From assembly GCF_002006355.2 (NCBI RefSeq), contig NZ_CP096980.1:1798001-1862000 (forward strand): DNA of 64,000 nucleotides, in the 5' to 3' direction. The notes beneath the pieces were generated by a model. It was not told the origin of the DNA, made no database searches, and saw only the letters and a program-made list of their open reading frames with translations. The translations under genes and the position numbers were made by a program. The DNA is from Clostridium felsineum DSM 794 (GTDB lineage: Bacteria > Bacillota > Clostridia > Clostridiales > Clostridiaceae). Of the stretch, positions 42,833 to 51,973 are shown piece after piece (the first letter of the stretch is position 1; each line of letters begins with the position of its first letter).

Positions 42833-44866
42833 GTGATAGAAGATAAAAAAGTATCTAAAATTTTGTATGGTGGTGACTATAATCCTACTCAATGGCCCGA
42901 AGAAATATGGCAGGAGGATATGAGGCTTTTTTCACTGGCAAAGGTAGATGTGGTATCTATAAATATATTTGATTGGGCATTAAATCAGCCAGATGAAGAA
43001 ACCTATGATTTTTCTATACTCGATAAAGTAATGGACCTTCTTAGAAAAAATAATATTAAAGTATGTTTAGGAACTGGTACTGCGGCCCACCCTGCGTGGA
43101 TGGCAAAAAAATATCCAGATATACTTAGGGTTGAATTCAATGGTATGAAAAGAAAATTTGGAGGAAGACATAATTCATGTCCAAACAGTCCTACCTTTAA
43201 AAAATACGCCTCTGAAATGGTTAAACATCTCTCTTTAAGATATAAGGATTATAATAACATTGTAGCTTGGCATGTATCAAATGAATATGGAGGAGCGTGC
43301 TATTGTGAAAATTGTGAAAAGCAGTTTAGAGTATGGCTCAAAAGAAAGTATAAAACTATTGAAAGACTAAATGAAGCTTGGAACACAAGATTTTGGGGAC
43401 ATACATTTTATTCTTTTGATGAAATAGTAGTACCTAATCTTTTAAGTGAACATTTTGAAGTTGAGAGAACTATGTTTCAGGGAATATCACTAGATTATGC
43501 TAGGTTTAATTCTGATAGTATGCTTGAAAATTTTATAACAGAAAGAAATATACTTAAAAAAATAACTCCGAATATTCAGATTACAACGAATTTTATGGGA
43601 TTTTATAAGCCTCTTGATTATTTTAAATGGGCTAAATACTTGGATTTTATAGCTTGGGATAATTACCCCTCAAATGACACTTCCTACGAAAAAATAGCTA
43701 TGAGCCATGATCTTATGAGAGGTCTTAAAGGAGGGAAACCCTTTGCCTTAATGGAACAGACACCTAGTGTTACTAATTGGCTTCCATATAATGCGCTTAA
43801 AAGACCTGGAGTTATGAGGCTTTGGAGCTATGAAGCTGTTGCACATGGCTCGGATACTGTAATGTTTTTTCAAATGAGAAGAACTATAGGGGCTTGTGAG
43901 AAATTTCATGGAGCATTGATTGATCATGTTGGCAATGAAAATACTAGAGTATTTAGAGAATGTTCAAAGCTTGGAGAAGAACTACAGTTAATCGGAGATA
44001 AGGTTTTAGGAGGTAGAATTGAAGCTAAGGTAGCAATAGTATTTGACTGGGATAATTGGTGGGCTATTGAATATTCAGCAGGACCTAGTTTGGATCTTAA
44101 GTATGTTGATGAAGTATTTAAATATTATAAGGAATTAATGGATTTAAATATACCAGTAGATATTATAAGCACCGATGATGTTTTGGATAAGTATGAAGTT
44201 GTAATTGCACCGGTTTTGTACATGATTAAAAAGGGATATAAGGATAAGTTAGAAGATTATGTAGCCAAGGGTGGAACTTTTGTAACAACATTTTTCAGCG
44301 GAATAGTAAATGAAAATGATAAGGTTAAATTGGGAGGATACCCAGGAGATATTAGAAAACTTATGGGAATATGGGTAGAGGAAATAGATGCTTTACCTAA
44401 GGGTGTATTTAATGAAGTAGTTGTAGAAGAAAAATTTAAAGAGCTTAAGGGTAGCTATAAAGCTGAACTTTTATGTGACATTATTCATTTAGAAGGAGCA
44501 GAAATGGTTGCTAGGTACGGAAAAGACTTTTATAAAGATACTCCTTGTATAACGAAAAACAAATTTAAAGAAGGAGAAGCTTGGTATGTAGCTACTAGTT
44601 GTGAAGATACTTTTTTAAGTAAGTTTATAAACTATTTATGTGTAAAAAAGAATATAAAACCAATATTGTGTGCTCAAAAAGATATTGAAGTAACAAGAAG
44701 AGTTAAAGAAGATAGAGAAATCACTTTTGTTTTAAACCACAGCGAAGAAATTAAAAATATAGTGCTTGATAAAAAGTATAAAGATATTCTAAAGAATGAA
44801 ATTCACAAGAAGGAGAGTGAAATTAAATTAAACGCTAAGGGCGTATTAGTACTAGAGAGTATTTAA
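42833..44866 (+). CDS. GH42 beta-galactosidase
   Basis: A 677-residue cytoplasmic enzyme of usual family length. Acid/base Glu151 lies in HVSNEYGG, with the zinc cysteines CYCENC just after; the nucleophile Glu308 is in LMEQTPS. A trimerisation domain and a small beta domain follow. It would remove beta-1,2-linked galactose from xyloglucan side chains once fucose is gone, or galactose from pectic galactan. The GTG start follows AAGGAAGG; the nearby ATG at 42831 is followed by TGA. Confidence 0.9.
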   Translation: MIEDKKVSKILYGGDYNPTQWPEEIWQEDMRLFSLAKVDVVSINIFDWALNQPDEETYDFSILDKVMDLLRKNNIKVCLGTGTAAHPAWMAKKYPDILRVEFNGMKRKFGGRHNSCPNSPTFKKYASEMVKHLSLRYKDYNNIVAWHVSNEYGGACYCENCEKQFRVWLKRKYKTIERLNEAWNTRFWGHTFYSFDEIVVPNLLSEHFEVERTMFQGISLDYARFNSDSMLENFITERNILKKITPNIQITTNFMGFYKPLDYFKWAKYLDFIAWDNYPSNDTSYEKIAMSHDLMRGLKGGKPFALMEQTPSVTNWLPYNALKRPGVMRLWSYEAVAHGSDTVMFFQMRRTIGACEKFHGALIDHVGNENTRVFRECSKLGEELQLIGDKVLGGRIEAKVAIVFDWDNWWAIEYSAGPSLDLKYVDEVFKYYKELMDLNIPVDIISTDDVLDKYEVVIAPVLYMIKKGYKDKLEDYVAKGGTFVTTFFSGIVNENDKVKLGGYPGDIRKLMGIWVEEIDALPKGVFNEVVVEEKFKELKGSYKAELLCDIIHLEGAEMVARYGKDFYKDTPCITKNKFKEGEAWYVATSCEDTFLSKFINYLCVKKNIKPILCAQKDIEVTRRVKEDREITFVLNHSEEIKNIVLDKKYKDILKNEIHKKESEIKLNAKGVLVLESI

Positions 44867-44884
44867 AGGTAGGAGGCAAGAAAA

Positions 44885-45763
44885 GTGAAAAAATATATAA
44901 GTTTTGATATTGGTGGAACAAAAGTTAAGCATGCAGTTATAAGTGAAAAGGGAGAAATAATAACTAAAAATTTATATAACACTAATTACAAATCAATGGA
45001 AAAGTTCATTGGAAGTATGCTAAAGGTTATACATGAATATGAAGCAGAATATGATGTTTCAGGTATAGGAATTAGTTTACCCGGCTTTGTTAATCCATAT
45101 ACAGGATATTCTGAAAAAGCTGGTGCTATTGAGGTGTTACATAACAATAACTTAAAGAAAATTCTCCAAAAGGAGACTAAGCTTCCTATAGAAATAGATA
45201 ATGATGCGAATTGTGCAGCATTAGCAGAAAGGTATAGTGGAAATGCAATAAATTGTGATGACTATGTATTAGTTACTGTAGGAACTGGTATAGGTGGAGC
45301 AATAGTAGTAAATGGAAAAGTACTTTATGGTCACAACTTTAGAGGTGGAGAAATAGGCTTTATGACAATAAGAGATGATAAGGACGGTTTGGGAACAATA
45401 AACCAAAATGCATCTACAAGAGGACTTATAGAGGAGTATAAAAATTATAAAGTTTTAAGTGAAGATGCCTTAGTTATTGGAGAGGAGGTATTTGAGGAGG
45501 CCAAACAGGATAAAAAGCTATATGAAATAGTTGATAATTGGTTCGATAGATTAGCCTGCGCTATATTTAATTTAACAGCTATTCTGAATCCGGAAAAAAT
45601 TTTAATTGGAGGAGGAGTGAGTTCTAGAGAAGATTTCCTTTCAAATATATTAAAACATTTAAAAGAGAATAAATATTGGGAAGATTTAAAGGTAGAAATA
45701 AGTATTTGTAAGCATAGAAACGATGCGGGAATTATAGGTGCTGTTTATAAATTTATAGAATAA
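44885..45763 (+). CDS. ROK-family sugar kinase (glucokinase or beta-glucoside kinase)
   Basis: A 292-residue kinase. The ATP phosphate loop is SFDIGGTKVKH, the sugar-binding segment is IDNDANCAALAE with catalytic Asp, and GTGIGGAIVVNG and GGEIGFM follow. The C-x-C-G-x2-G-C-x-E zinc motif of bacterial ROK glucokinases and regulators is absent, as in the beta-glucoside kinase BglK of similar length. It could phosphorylate glucose, or a glucose disaccharide at O6. The second reading fits the phosphate-binding triad of the GH1 enzyme in the same operon. The GTG start follows TAGGAGG. Confidence 0.85.
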   Translation: MKKYISFDIGGTKVKHAVISEKGEIITKNLYNTNYKSMEKFIGSMLKVIHEYEAEYDVSGIGISLPGFVNPYTGYSEKAGAIEVLHNNNLKKILQKETKLPIEIDNDANCAALAERYSGNAINCDDYVLVTVGTGIGGAIVVNGKVLYGHNFRGGEIGFMTIRDDKDGLGTINQNASTRGLIEEYKNYKVLSEDALVIGEEVFEEAKQDKKLYEIVDNWFDRLACAIFNLTAILNPEKILIGGGVSSREDFLSNILKHLKENKYWEDLKVEISICKHRNDAGIIGAVYKFIE

Positions 45764-45781
45764 AGGAAGAGGGGATTTTAT

Positions 45782-46714
45782 ATGAGTATTGTGAAAAGAA
45801 TGTGTAAAAGCATATACAAAGACAGAATATATTGGTTAATGCTGCTGCCAACTATATTATTTTTTATAGTGCTTGCATATATACCTATGGCAGGTGTGTA
45901 TTATGCTTTTACAGATTACGATTTTAGTAAGGGGTTATTTGGAAGTAGATTTGTAGGACTAAAGAATTTTGCGTTTTTATTTTCTGGGGGTAGTCATGCC
46001 ATAATATGGACAATTACTAAAAATACAGTTGTATACAATTTGGAATTTTTAATATTAACCACCATTACACAAGTAGCTATGGCAATTATAATAAATGAGT
46101 TACCGGGAAAATTACTTACAAAGTTTTGTCAGACATTAATGTTTTTGCCATACTTTGTTTCTTTTGTTATTGTTGCAGTTTTTGTGTACAACATATTTAA
46201 TTATGATTATGGAATTTTAAATAATATAATAAAGATGTTTGGTGGTAAACCAATAAATTATTATAATACTCCAGGAGCATGGAAATATATATTAAATGGA
46301 GTTAACATGTGGAAGTCACTAGGATATGGAACTGTAATGTATCTTGCGGCACTAACTGCTGTTGATAGAAGCATATATGAAGCAGCTGCTATAGATGGAG
46401 CAAATATATTTCAAAGAATAAGGTATATTACACTGCCATCCATTAGACCAACAATAGTAATATTAATATTATTTAGTATAGGTGGAATTGTAAAGGGACA
46501 ATTTGATATGTTTTACAATATTATAGGTAAAAATGGTCTTTTGTATAATGCCACGGATATTATTGATACCTATGTTTATCGTACCTTAACAGTAAACTTC
46601 AATCTTGGAATAGGTACAGCGGCAGGATTATATCAATCGGTACTTGGACTCATATTGGTTCTAATAGTAAATAAGATAGTAAAAATTATAGAACCAGATT
46701 ATGCTTTGTTCTAA
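45782..46714 (+). CDS. ABC transporter permease 1 (LplB type)
   Basis: A 310-residue inner-membrane permease with six segments. The EAA loop (EAAAIDGANIFQRIRYITLP) that docks the ATPase is intact. It belongs to the CUT1 LplB/YtcP group, which partners with large lipoproteins such as the one at 34460. No ATPase gene is present; a shared MsmX-type ATPase elsewhere is likely. Confidence 0.9.
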   Translation: MSIVKRMCKSIYKDRIYWLMLLPTILFFIVLAYIPMAGVYYAFTDYDFSKGLFGSRFVGLKNFAFLFSGGSHAIIWTITKNTVVYNLEFLILTTITQVAMAIIINELPGKLLTKFCQTLMFLPYFVSFVIVAVFVYNIFNYDYGILNNIIKMFGGKPINYYNTPGAWKYILNGVNMWKSLGYGTVMYLAALTAVDRSIYEAAAIDGANIFQRIRYITLPSIRPTIVILILFSIGGIVKGQFDMFYNIIGKNGLLYNATDIIDTYVYRTLTVNFNLGIGTAAGLYQSVLGLILVLIVNKIVKIIEPDYALF

Positions 46715-46730
46715 AATGGAGGTGAAAAAA

Positions 46731-47651
46731 ATGGAAAATGAAAAAATTAAAGTTTCAAAATCTACTAAGTTAAAAAAGGATAAAAGCACTATAATTTTCA
46801 ACATTGTAGGATACTTTATTGTTGCTATATTTTCTCTGTTTTGTGTAATACCGTTTATAATTATGGTTTCAGGTTCTATAAGTAACGAGCAAGAAATAGT
46901 TAAACATGGTTACAGCATACTTCCAAGGGGATTTTCTTTAGAAGCGTACAAAACGATATTTAAGTATCCAGATCAAATTATAAGAGCATACGGGGTTACT
47001 ACAGCAGTAACAGTAATTGGAACCGTACTAGGATTGCTTTTAACTTCAATGGCAGGATATGTGTTAGCAAGAAAAGATTTTAAAAGTAGAAATACAATAT
47101 CGTTTTTAATATATTTTACTACTCTTTTCGGTGGGGGACTTGTTCCATGGTACCTTGTATTAACTCAAATTTTACATTTGAAAAACTCATATTGGGGATT
47201 AATAATTCCAGGATTATTGACACCTTTTTTAATATTTTTATTTAAAAACTTTCTAAGTTCCGTACCAGACTCTTTAATTGAATCAGCAAGGATAGACGGC
47301 GCTAACGATTTTTATATATATTGGAAGATAGTATTACCCCTTGCAAAACCAGCACTTGCAACTATAGGATTGTTTACAGCTTTAAGTTATTGGAATAACT
47401 GGTTTTATACTTCTATTTTAATAACAGATACTAAAAAATATTCGCTTCAGTATCTGTTATATAACATACTTCAAAATTCACAATTTATGCAGCAACAGTC
47501 ACTGGCAGGAGCAGCTTCTGTTGTAAATCCTCCAACAGAAACTGTAAAGCTTGCAACGGCTATAATAGTAACAGGACCAGTAATTTTGTTTTACCCATTT
47601 GCACAAAAATATTTTGTAGAAGGTCTTACAATTGGAGGAGTAAAAGGTTAA
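46731..47651 (+). CDS. ABC transporter permease 2 (YtcP type)
   Basis: A 306-residue permease with six membrane segments and the EAA loop ESARIDGANDFYIYWKIVLP. It ends with the family's FVEGLTIGGVKG. The ATG at 46731 follows GGAGGTG, 16 bases after the end of permease 1; an in-frame ATG at 46701 overlaps permease 1 and has no ribosome site. It is the last gene before the operon terminator. The permeases are unusually far (10 kb) from their binding-protein gene. Confidence 0.9.
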   Translation: MENEKIKVSKSTKLKKDKSTIIFNIVGYFIVAIFSLFCVIPFIIMVSGSISNEQEIVKHGYSILPRGFSLEAYKTIFKYPDQIIRAYGVTTAVTVIGTVLGLLLTSMAGYVLARKDFKSRNTISFLIYFTTLFGGGLVPWYLVLTQILHLKNSYWGLIIPGLLTPFLIFLFKNFLSSVPDSLIESARIDGANDFYIYWKIVLPLAKPALATIGLFTALSYWNNWFYTSILITDTKKYSLQYLLYNILQNSQFMQQQSLAGAASVVNPPTETVKLATAIIVTGPVILFYPFAQKYFVEGLTIGGVKG

Positions 47652-47666
47652 GCTGATTTATGAAAA

Positions 47667-47711
47667 AACCCAATTATTAAAGTATAACACGATAATAATT
47701 GGGTTTTTTAG
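47667..47711 (+). terminator. Terminator of the xyloglucan operon
   Basis: AACCCAATTATTA pairs perfectly with TAATAATTGGGTT, followed by T5. Confidence 0.9.
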
Positions 47712-47844
47712 TTTATAATATACTTTGAAAAATTACTAATAATATAGAATAGAGTTTAACTTTATGTAGTGTAAAAAAATAATATTAAACGTTTATTTAT
47801 AATGTATAACTTAATAGAATACATAGATTTTATAAGGTAAGAGG

Positions 47845-47872
47845 TTGTTTTATGTAGTTAATATGATATAAT
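47845..47872 (+). promoter_or_regulatory. Candidate glpX promoter
   Basis: TTGTTT at 47845-47850, a 16-base spacer and extended -10 TGATATAAT ending at 47872. The remaining 160 bases to the gene show no structured element. Confidence 0.55.
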
Positions 47873-48035
47873 ACTTTTGGGTTTTAAGTAAAAGTTTTGC
47901 TACAATATGTAGGATGTATAGTTTAAATTAATATATATTGAATTAGATATATATTAACTATAAAAACATTGGTAAAATTTTAAATTAAAATGTTAATTTG
48001 CTTAATAGATGTTTAATATATAAGGAGGTAACTTC

Positions 48036-49010
48036 ATGTTTGATAATGATATATCCATGAGTTTAGTAAGAGTAACAGAAGCAGCAGCACTACAATCTTC
48101 AAAGTATATGGGAAGAGGAGATAAAATAGGCGCTGATCAAGCAGCAGTAGATGGAATGGAGAAAGCATTTAGCTTTATGCCAGTAAGAGGTCAGGTAGTT
48201 ATAGGAGAAGGAGAACTTGATGAAGCACCTATGCTTTATATAGGTCAAAAGCTAGGTATGTGGAAGGAATATATGCCTGAAATGGATATAGCAGTAGATC
48301 CTCTAGACGGAACAATTTTAATCTCTAAAGGACTTCCAAATGCAATAGCAGTTATAGCAATGGGACCAAAGGGAAGTTTACTTCATGCACCAGATATGTA
48401 TATGAAGAAAATAGCTGTAGGACCCGGAGCAAAGGGCGCAATAGATATAAATAAAACACCAGAAGAAAATATTTTAAATGTGGCTAAGGCATTAAATAAA
48501 GACATATCAGAATTAACAGTTATAGTTCAAGAAAGAGAAAGACATGATTACATAGTAAAAGCAGCTATAGAGGTTGGAGCAAGAGTTAAACTTTTCGGAG
48601 AGGGAGATGTTGCAGCGGCACTTGCTTGTGGTTTTGAAGACACTGGAATAGATATACTTATGGGAATCGGAGGAGCACCAGAAGGAGTTATAGCAGCAGC
48701 AGCTATGAAGTGTATGGGAGGAGAAATGCAGGCACAACTTGTACCACATACACAAGAAGAAATAGATAGATGTCATAAAATGGGAATAGATGATGTCAAT
48801 AAAATATTTATGATAGATGATCTTGTTAAGAGTGACAATGTATTTTTCGCAGCTACAGCCATAACAGAATGTGATCTTCTTAAGGGAATTGTATTTTCTA
48901 AAAATGAACGTGCGAAAACACATTCAATAATAATGAGGTCTAAAACTGGTACAATAAGGTTTGTTGAAGCTATTCACGACTTGAACAAAAGTAAATTAGT
49001 GATAGAATAA
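48036..49010 (+). CDS. glpX: Class II fructose-1,6-bisphosphatase
   Basis: A 324-residue gluconeogenic enzyme that hydrolyses fructose-1,6-bisphosphate to fructose-6-phosphate. Family II motifs are IGEGELDEAPML, DPLDGT (metal site) and GIGGAPEGVIAAAA. The ATG follows AAGGAGGT. It lies directly before hprK, a linkage known from C. acetobutylicum as I recall. HprK responds to fructose bisphosphate, so the pair joins the enzyme that removes this signal with the kinase that reads it. Confidence 0.96.
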   Translation: MFDNDISMSLVRVTEAAALQSSKYMGRGDKIGADQAAVDGMEKAFSFMPVRGQVVIGEGELDEAPMLYIGQKLGMWKEYMPEMDIAVDPLDGTILISKGLPNAIAVIAMGPKGSLLHAPDMYMKKIAVGPGAKGAIDINKTPEENILNVAKALNKDISELTVIVQERERHDYIVKAAIEVGARVKLFGEGDVAAALACGFEDTGIDILMGIGGAPEGVIAAAAMKCMGGEMQAQLVPHTQEEIDRCHKMGIDDVNKIFMIDDLVKSDNVFFAATAITECDLLKGIVFSKNERAKTHSIIMRSKTGTIRFVEAIHDLNKSKLVIE

Positions 49011-49048
49011 AATTAAAATGTCTGATTTACGGCAAAGGGGGATAGTAA

Positions 49049-49966
49049 ATGCAGCAAGTTAGTATTCAGAGTATAATAGAGGAACTTGATTTAGAGGTTT
49101 TAGTAAAGGGGAAGGATGATATAAAACTTGGCTTAAGTGATATAAACAGACCAGGACTTCAGTTTGCTGGGTTTTATGATTATTTTGGAAATCAAAGGGT
49201 TCAAGTGATAGGAAAGGCCGAATGGAGTTTTTTAAATGCCATGCGTCCAGAAATAAGAGAAAAAAGAGTAAGAAAATACTTTCAATTTGAAACACCATGC
49301 ATTGTTCTTGCTAGGGGATTAAAGCCACAGAAGGAAATTCTTGAATGTTCTAAAGAATATAATAGATGGCTTTTAAGGTCAAAGGCACAGACTACAAGGT
49401 TTATAAATAAAATAATGAATTATTTAGATGATAAATTAGCTCCAGAGACAAGAATTCATGGTGTATTAGTTGATATATATGGACTTGGAATTTTAATTAC
49501 TGGAGAAAGTGGAATAGGTAAAAGTGAAACTGCACTTGAACTTATAAAAAGAGGACATAGATTAGTAGCAGATGATGCTGTTGACATAAAAGAAATTGAA
49601 TCAATGCTTGTAGGTAAGTCACCATACATAACTGCTGGAATGCTTGAAGTTAGAGGAATGGGAATAATAGATGTTCCAGCTCTTTATGGATTAAGTTCTG
49701 TTTTGTCAGATAAGAATATCGATCTTGTAATATACTTAGAGCAATGGAAAGAAGGCAGAGATTACGATAGACTTGGCACGGACGATGAGCACATAAAGAT
49801 TTTGAATATTCCGGTGAGAAAAATGACTTTACCAATAAGACCAGGAAGAAACGTTGCAGTTATAATAGAGGCTGCAGCAGCAAATTACAGATATAATTTA
49901 AGCACAAAAATTTCTCCTGTAGATACTATTAATAAGAGAATTGAAGAGTCTAGAAATGATGAGTAG
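49049..49966 (+). CDS. hprK: HPr kinase/phosphorylase
   Basis: A 305-residue bifunctional enzyme that phosphorylates HPr at its regulatory serine when fructose bisphosphate is high and removes the phosphate otherwise. The N-terminal domain (1-130) is followed by the Walker A sequence GESGIGKS at 152-159, the VADDAVDI segment and the family signature EVRGMGIIDVPALYG. HPr-Ser-P with CcpA acts at cre sites such as those near 27859 and 28014. The gene overlaps the cyclo-ligase gene by about ten bases. Confidence 0.97.
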   Translation: MQQVSIQSIIEELDLEVLVKGKDDIKLGLSDINRPGLQFAGFYDYFGNQRVQVIGKAEWSFLNAMRPEIREKRVRKYFQFETPCIVLARGLKPQKEILECSKEYNRWLLRSKAQTTRFINKIMNYLDDKLAPETRIHGVLVDIYGLGILITGESGIGKSETALELIKRGHRLVADDAVDIKEIESMLVGKSPYITAGMLEVRGMGIIDVPALYGLSSVLSDKNIDLVIYLEQWKEGRDYDRLGTDDEHIKILNIPVRKMTLPIRPGRNVAVIIEAAAANYRYNLSTKISPVDTINKRIEESRNDE

Positions 49967-50507
49967 CAGTAAAAAAGAACTTAGAGAAAAAATGATTTTA
50001 AAAAGAGATGCTTTAACTTCTGATTTGAAATTAGTTAAGGATAATATTATTTATAATAAGGTTGTAAATAGCATACAATATAGAAATGCTAATAATATAT
50101 TTATATTTGTAAGTTACAAAAATGAAGTGGATACACATAATATAATAAATAAAGCAATACATGATGGAAAAAGAGTTTTTGTACCTAAAGTTATTTCAAA
50201 AGAAAAAGGAATGGAAGCCATAGAAATTAAGGGGGTTTCTGATTTAGAAAAGAGTTCCTATGGTATTTTAGAACCTAAAGGTTTTAGTTACATAGAACCA
50301 AAAGATATAGAACTAGTTATTTTACCTGGTCTTGCATTTGATAAAAATGGAGGAAGAATAGGTTATGGCGGTGGATTTTACGATAGGTATATGAAGCTTT
50401 TAAAAGACTCAGCAATAAAAATAGGAATATGTTATAATTTTCAAGTAGTAGATAAAGTTATTATGGATGTAAATGACGTTGCAGTTGATAAGTTTATCAC
50501 TGATTAA
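49956..50507 (+). CDS. 5-formyltetrahydrofolate cyclo-ligase
   Basis: A 183-residue enzyme that converts 5-formyl-THF to 5,10-methenyl-THF with ATP. The family motifs LPGLAFDKNGGRIGYGGGFYDRYM (substrate and ATP site) and FVPKV are present. It starts within the end of hprK, at ATG 49956 or 49959, so the two are translationally coupled. Confidence 0.94.
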   Translation: MMSSSKKELREKMILKRDALTSDLKLVKDNIIYNKVVNSIQYRNANNIFIFVSYKNEVDTHNIINKAIHDGKRVFVPKVISKEKGMEAIEIKGVSDLEKSSYGILEPKGFSYIEPKDIELVILPGLAFDKNGGRIGYGGGFYDRYMKLLKDSAIKIGICYNFQVVDKVIMDVNDVAVDKFITD

Positions 50508-50534
50508 ATATTTTAGCTTGAGGAGGTTAAATTT

Positions 50535-51932
50535 ATGTCAAAGGATTTATTAAAAGAATACGAAAACGCATGGAATAAGTATAACGAGAAGGAATTAAAA
50601 GAAGTATTCGAACTAGGAGATAGATTCAAAGATTTTATCTCTAAATGTAAAACTGAAAGAGAATGTGTAGTAGAACTTGTAAAAACAGCAGAAGAAAATG
50701 GATATAGAAATATAGAAGATGTATTAAAAAGTGGTGATACTTTAAAAGAGGGAGATAAGGTTTACGCAAATAATCGTGGTAAAGGTTTATTAATGTTCCT
50801 AATAGGAAAAGAGCCAATTACAGCAGGACTTAAGATATTAGGAGCACATATAGATTCTCCTAGACTTGATTTAAAACAAAATCCACTTTATGAAGATACT
50901 GACCTTGCTATGTTTGAAACTCATTATTATGGTGGAATAAAAAAATATCAATGGGTGACACTTCCGCTTGCTATACACGGAGTTATTATAAAGAAAGATG
51001 GAACTATGATAAACGTATCAGTAGGTGAAGATGATAATGATCCTGTTTTTGGCGTTTCAGATATATTGGTTCATCTTGCAGGCGATCAGTTAGATAAAAA
51101 GGGAAGTAAGGTTGTTGAAGGTGAAGATTTAAACATATTGATAGGAAGTATACCACTTAAAGAAGGCGAAGAAAAGAAACAAGTGAAACAGAATATAATG
51201 AAAATACTTAATGAAAAGTATGACATTTCAGAAGAAGATTTTGTTTCTGCTGAGCTTGAAGTTGTTCCAGCAGGAAAGGCAAGAGATTATGGCTTTGATA
51301 GAAGTATGGTAATGGGATATGGTCAAGACGATAGAATATGTTCTTATACTTCCTTTGAAGCTATGCTTGAAATGAAGAATGCAAAGAAAACTTGTGTTAC
51401 AATACTTGTTGATAAAGAAGAGGTTGGAAGTATTGGTGCAACCGGTATGCAGTCTAAATTCTTTGAAAATACAGTTGCTGAAGTTATGAGTTTATGTGGA
51501 GAATATGATGAATTAAAGCTCAGACGTGCACTATATAATTCAGAAATGCTTTCTTCAGATGTAAGTGCAGCCTTTGATCCTAATTATCCTTCAGTTATGG
51601 AAAAAAGAAACTCTGCATATATGGGAAAAGGTATAGTATTTAACAAATATACTGGTTCAAGAGGTAAGTCAGGTTGTAATGATGCAAATCCTGAATATAT
51701 AGCAGAACTCAGAAGAATGATGGAAAAAGAAAATGTAAGCTGGCAAACAGCTGAACTTGGAAAAGTAGACCAGGGTGGTGGTGGAACCATTGCATATATA
51801 CTTGCAGAATATGGTATGCAGGTTATAGATTGTGGTGTAGCGCTTTTAAATATGCATTCCCCATGGGAAATTTCAAGTAAAGCAGATATATATGAAACTA
51901 AAAATGGATATTCAGCTTTTTTAAATAACTAA
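50535..51932 (+). CDS. M18-family aminopeptidase
   Basis: A 465-residue cytosolic zinc aminopeptidase. Metal ligands and catalytic residues appear in LGAHIDSPRLDL, GYGQDDRIC, VDKEEVGSIG, SSDVSAAFDP and the final LNMHSPWEISSKAD. Such enzymes trim N-terminal, often acidic, residues from peptides. The ATG follows GAGGAGG. It ends at a bidirectional terminator. Confidence 0.94.
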   Translation: MSKDLLKEYENAWNKYNEKELKEVFELGDRFKDFISKCKTERECVVELVKTAEENGYRNIEDVLKSGDTLKEGDKVYANNRGKGLLMFLIGKEPITAGLKILGAHIDSPRLDLKQNPLYEDTDLAMFETHYYGGIKKYQWVTLPLAIHGVIIKKDGTMINVSVGEDDNDPVFGVSDILVHLAGDQLDKKGSKVVEGEDLNILIGSIPLKEGEEKKQVKQNIMKILNEKYDISEEDFVSAELEVVPAGKARDYGFDRSMVMGYGQDDRICSYTSFEAMLEMKNAKKTCVTILVDKEEVGSIGATGMQSKFFENTVAEVMSLCGEYDELKLRRALYNSEMLSSDVSAAFDPNYPSVMEKRNSAYMGKGIVFNKYTGSRGKSGCNDANPEYIAELRRMMEKENVSWQTAELGKVDQGGGGTIAYILAEYGMQVIDCGVALLNMHSPWEISSKADIYETKNGYSAFLNN

Positions 51933-51955
51933 AAAGAACCCTTAGGGTTCTTTTT
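51931..51955. terminator. Bidirectional terminator
   Basis: AAAAAGAACCC and GGGTTCTTTTT form a perfect 11-bp stem with a three-base loop and A/T tails on both sides, between convergent genes. Confidence 0.9.
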
Positions 51956-51973
51956 AGTTATATGTATTAAAAC

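Noticed and set aside
48513..48923. 136-codon frame on the - strand, rich in Cys and Tyr
   Set aside because: It lies wholly inside glpX and has a composition typical of antisense reading of an AT-rich gene.
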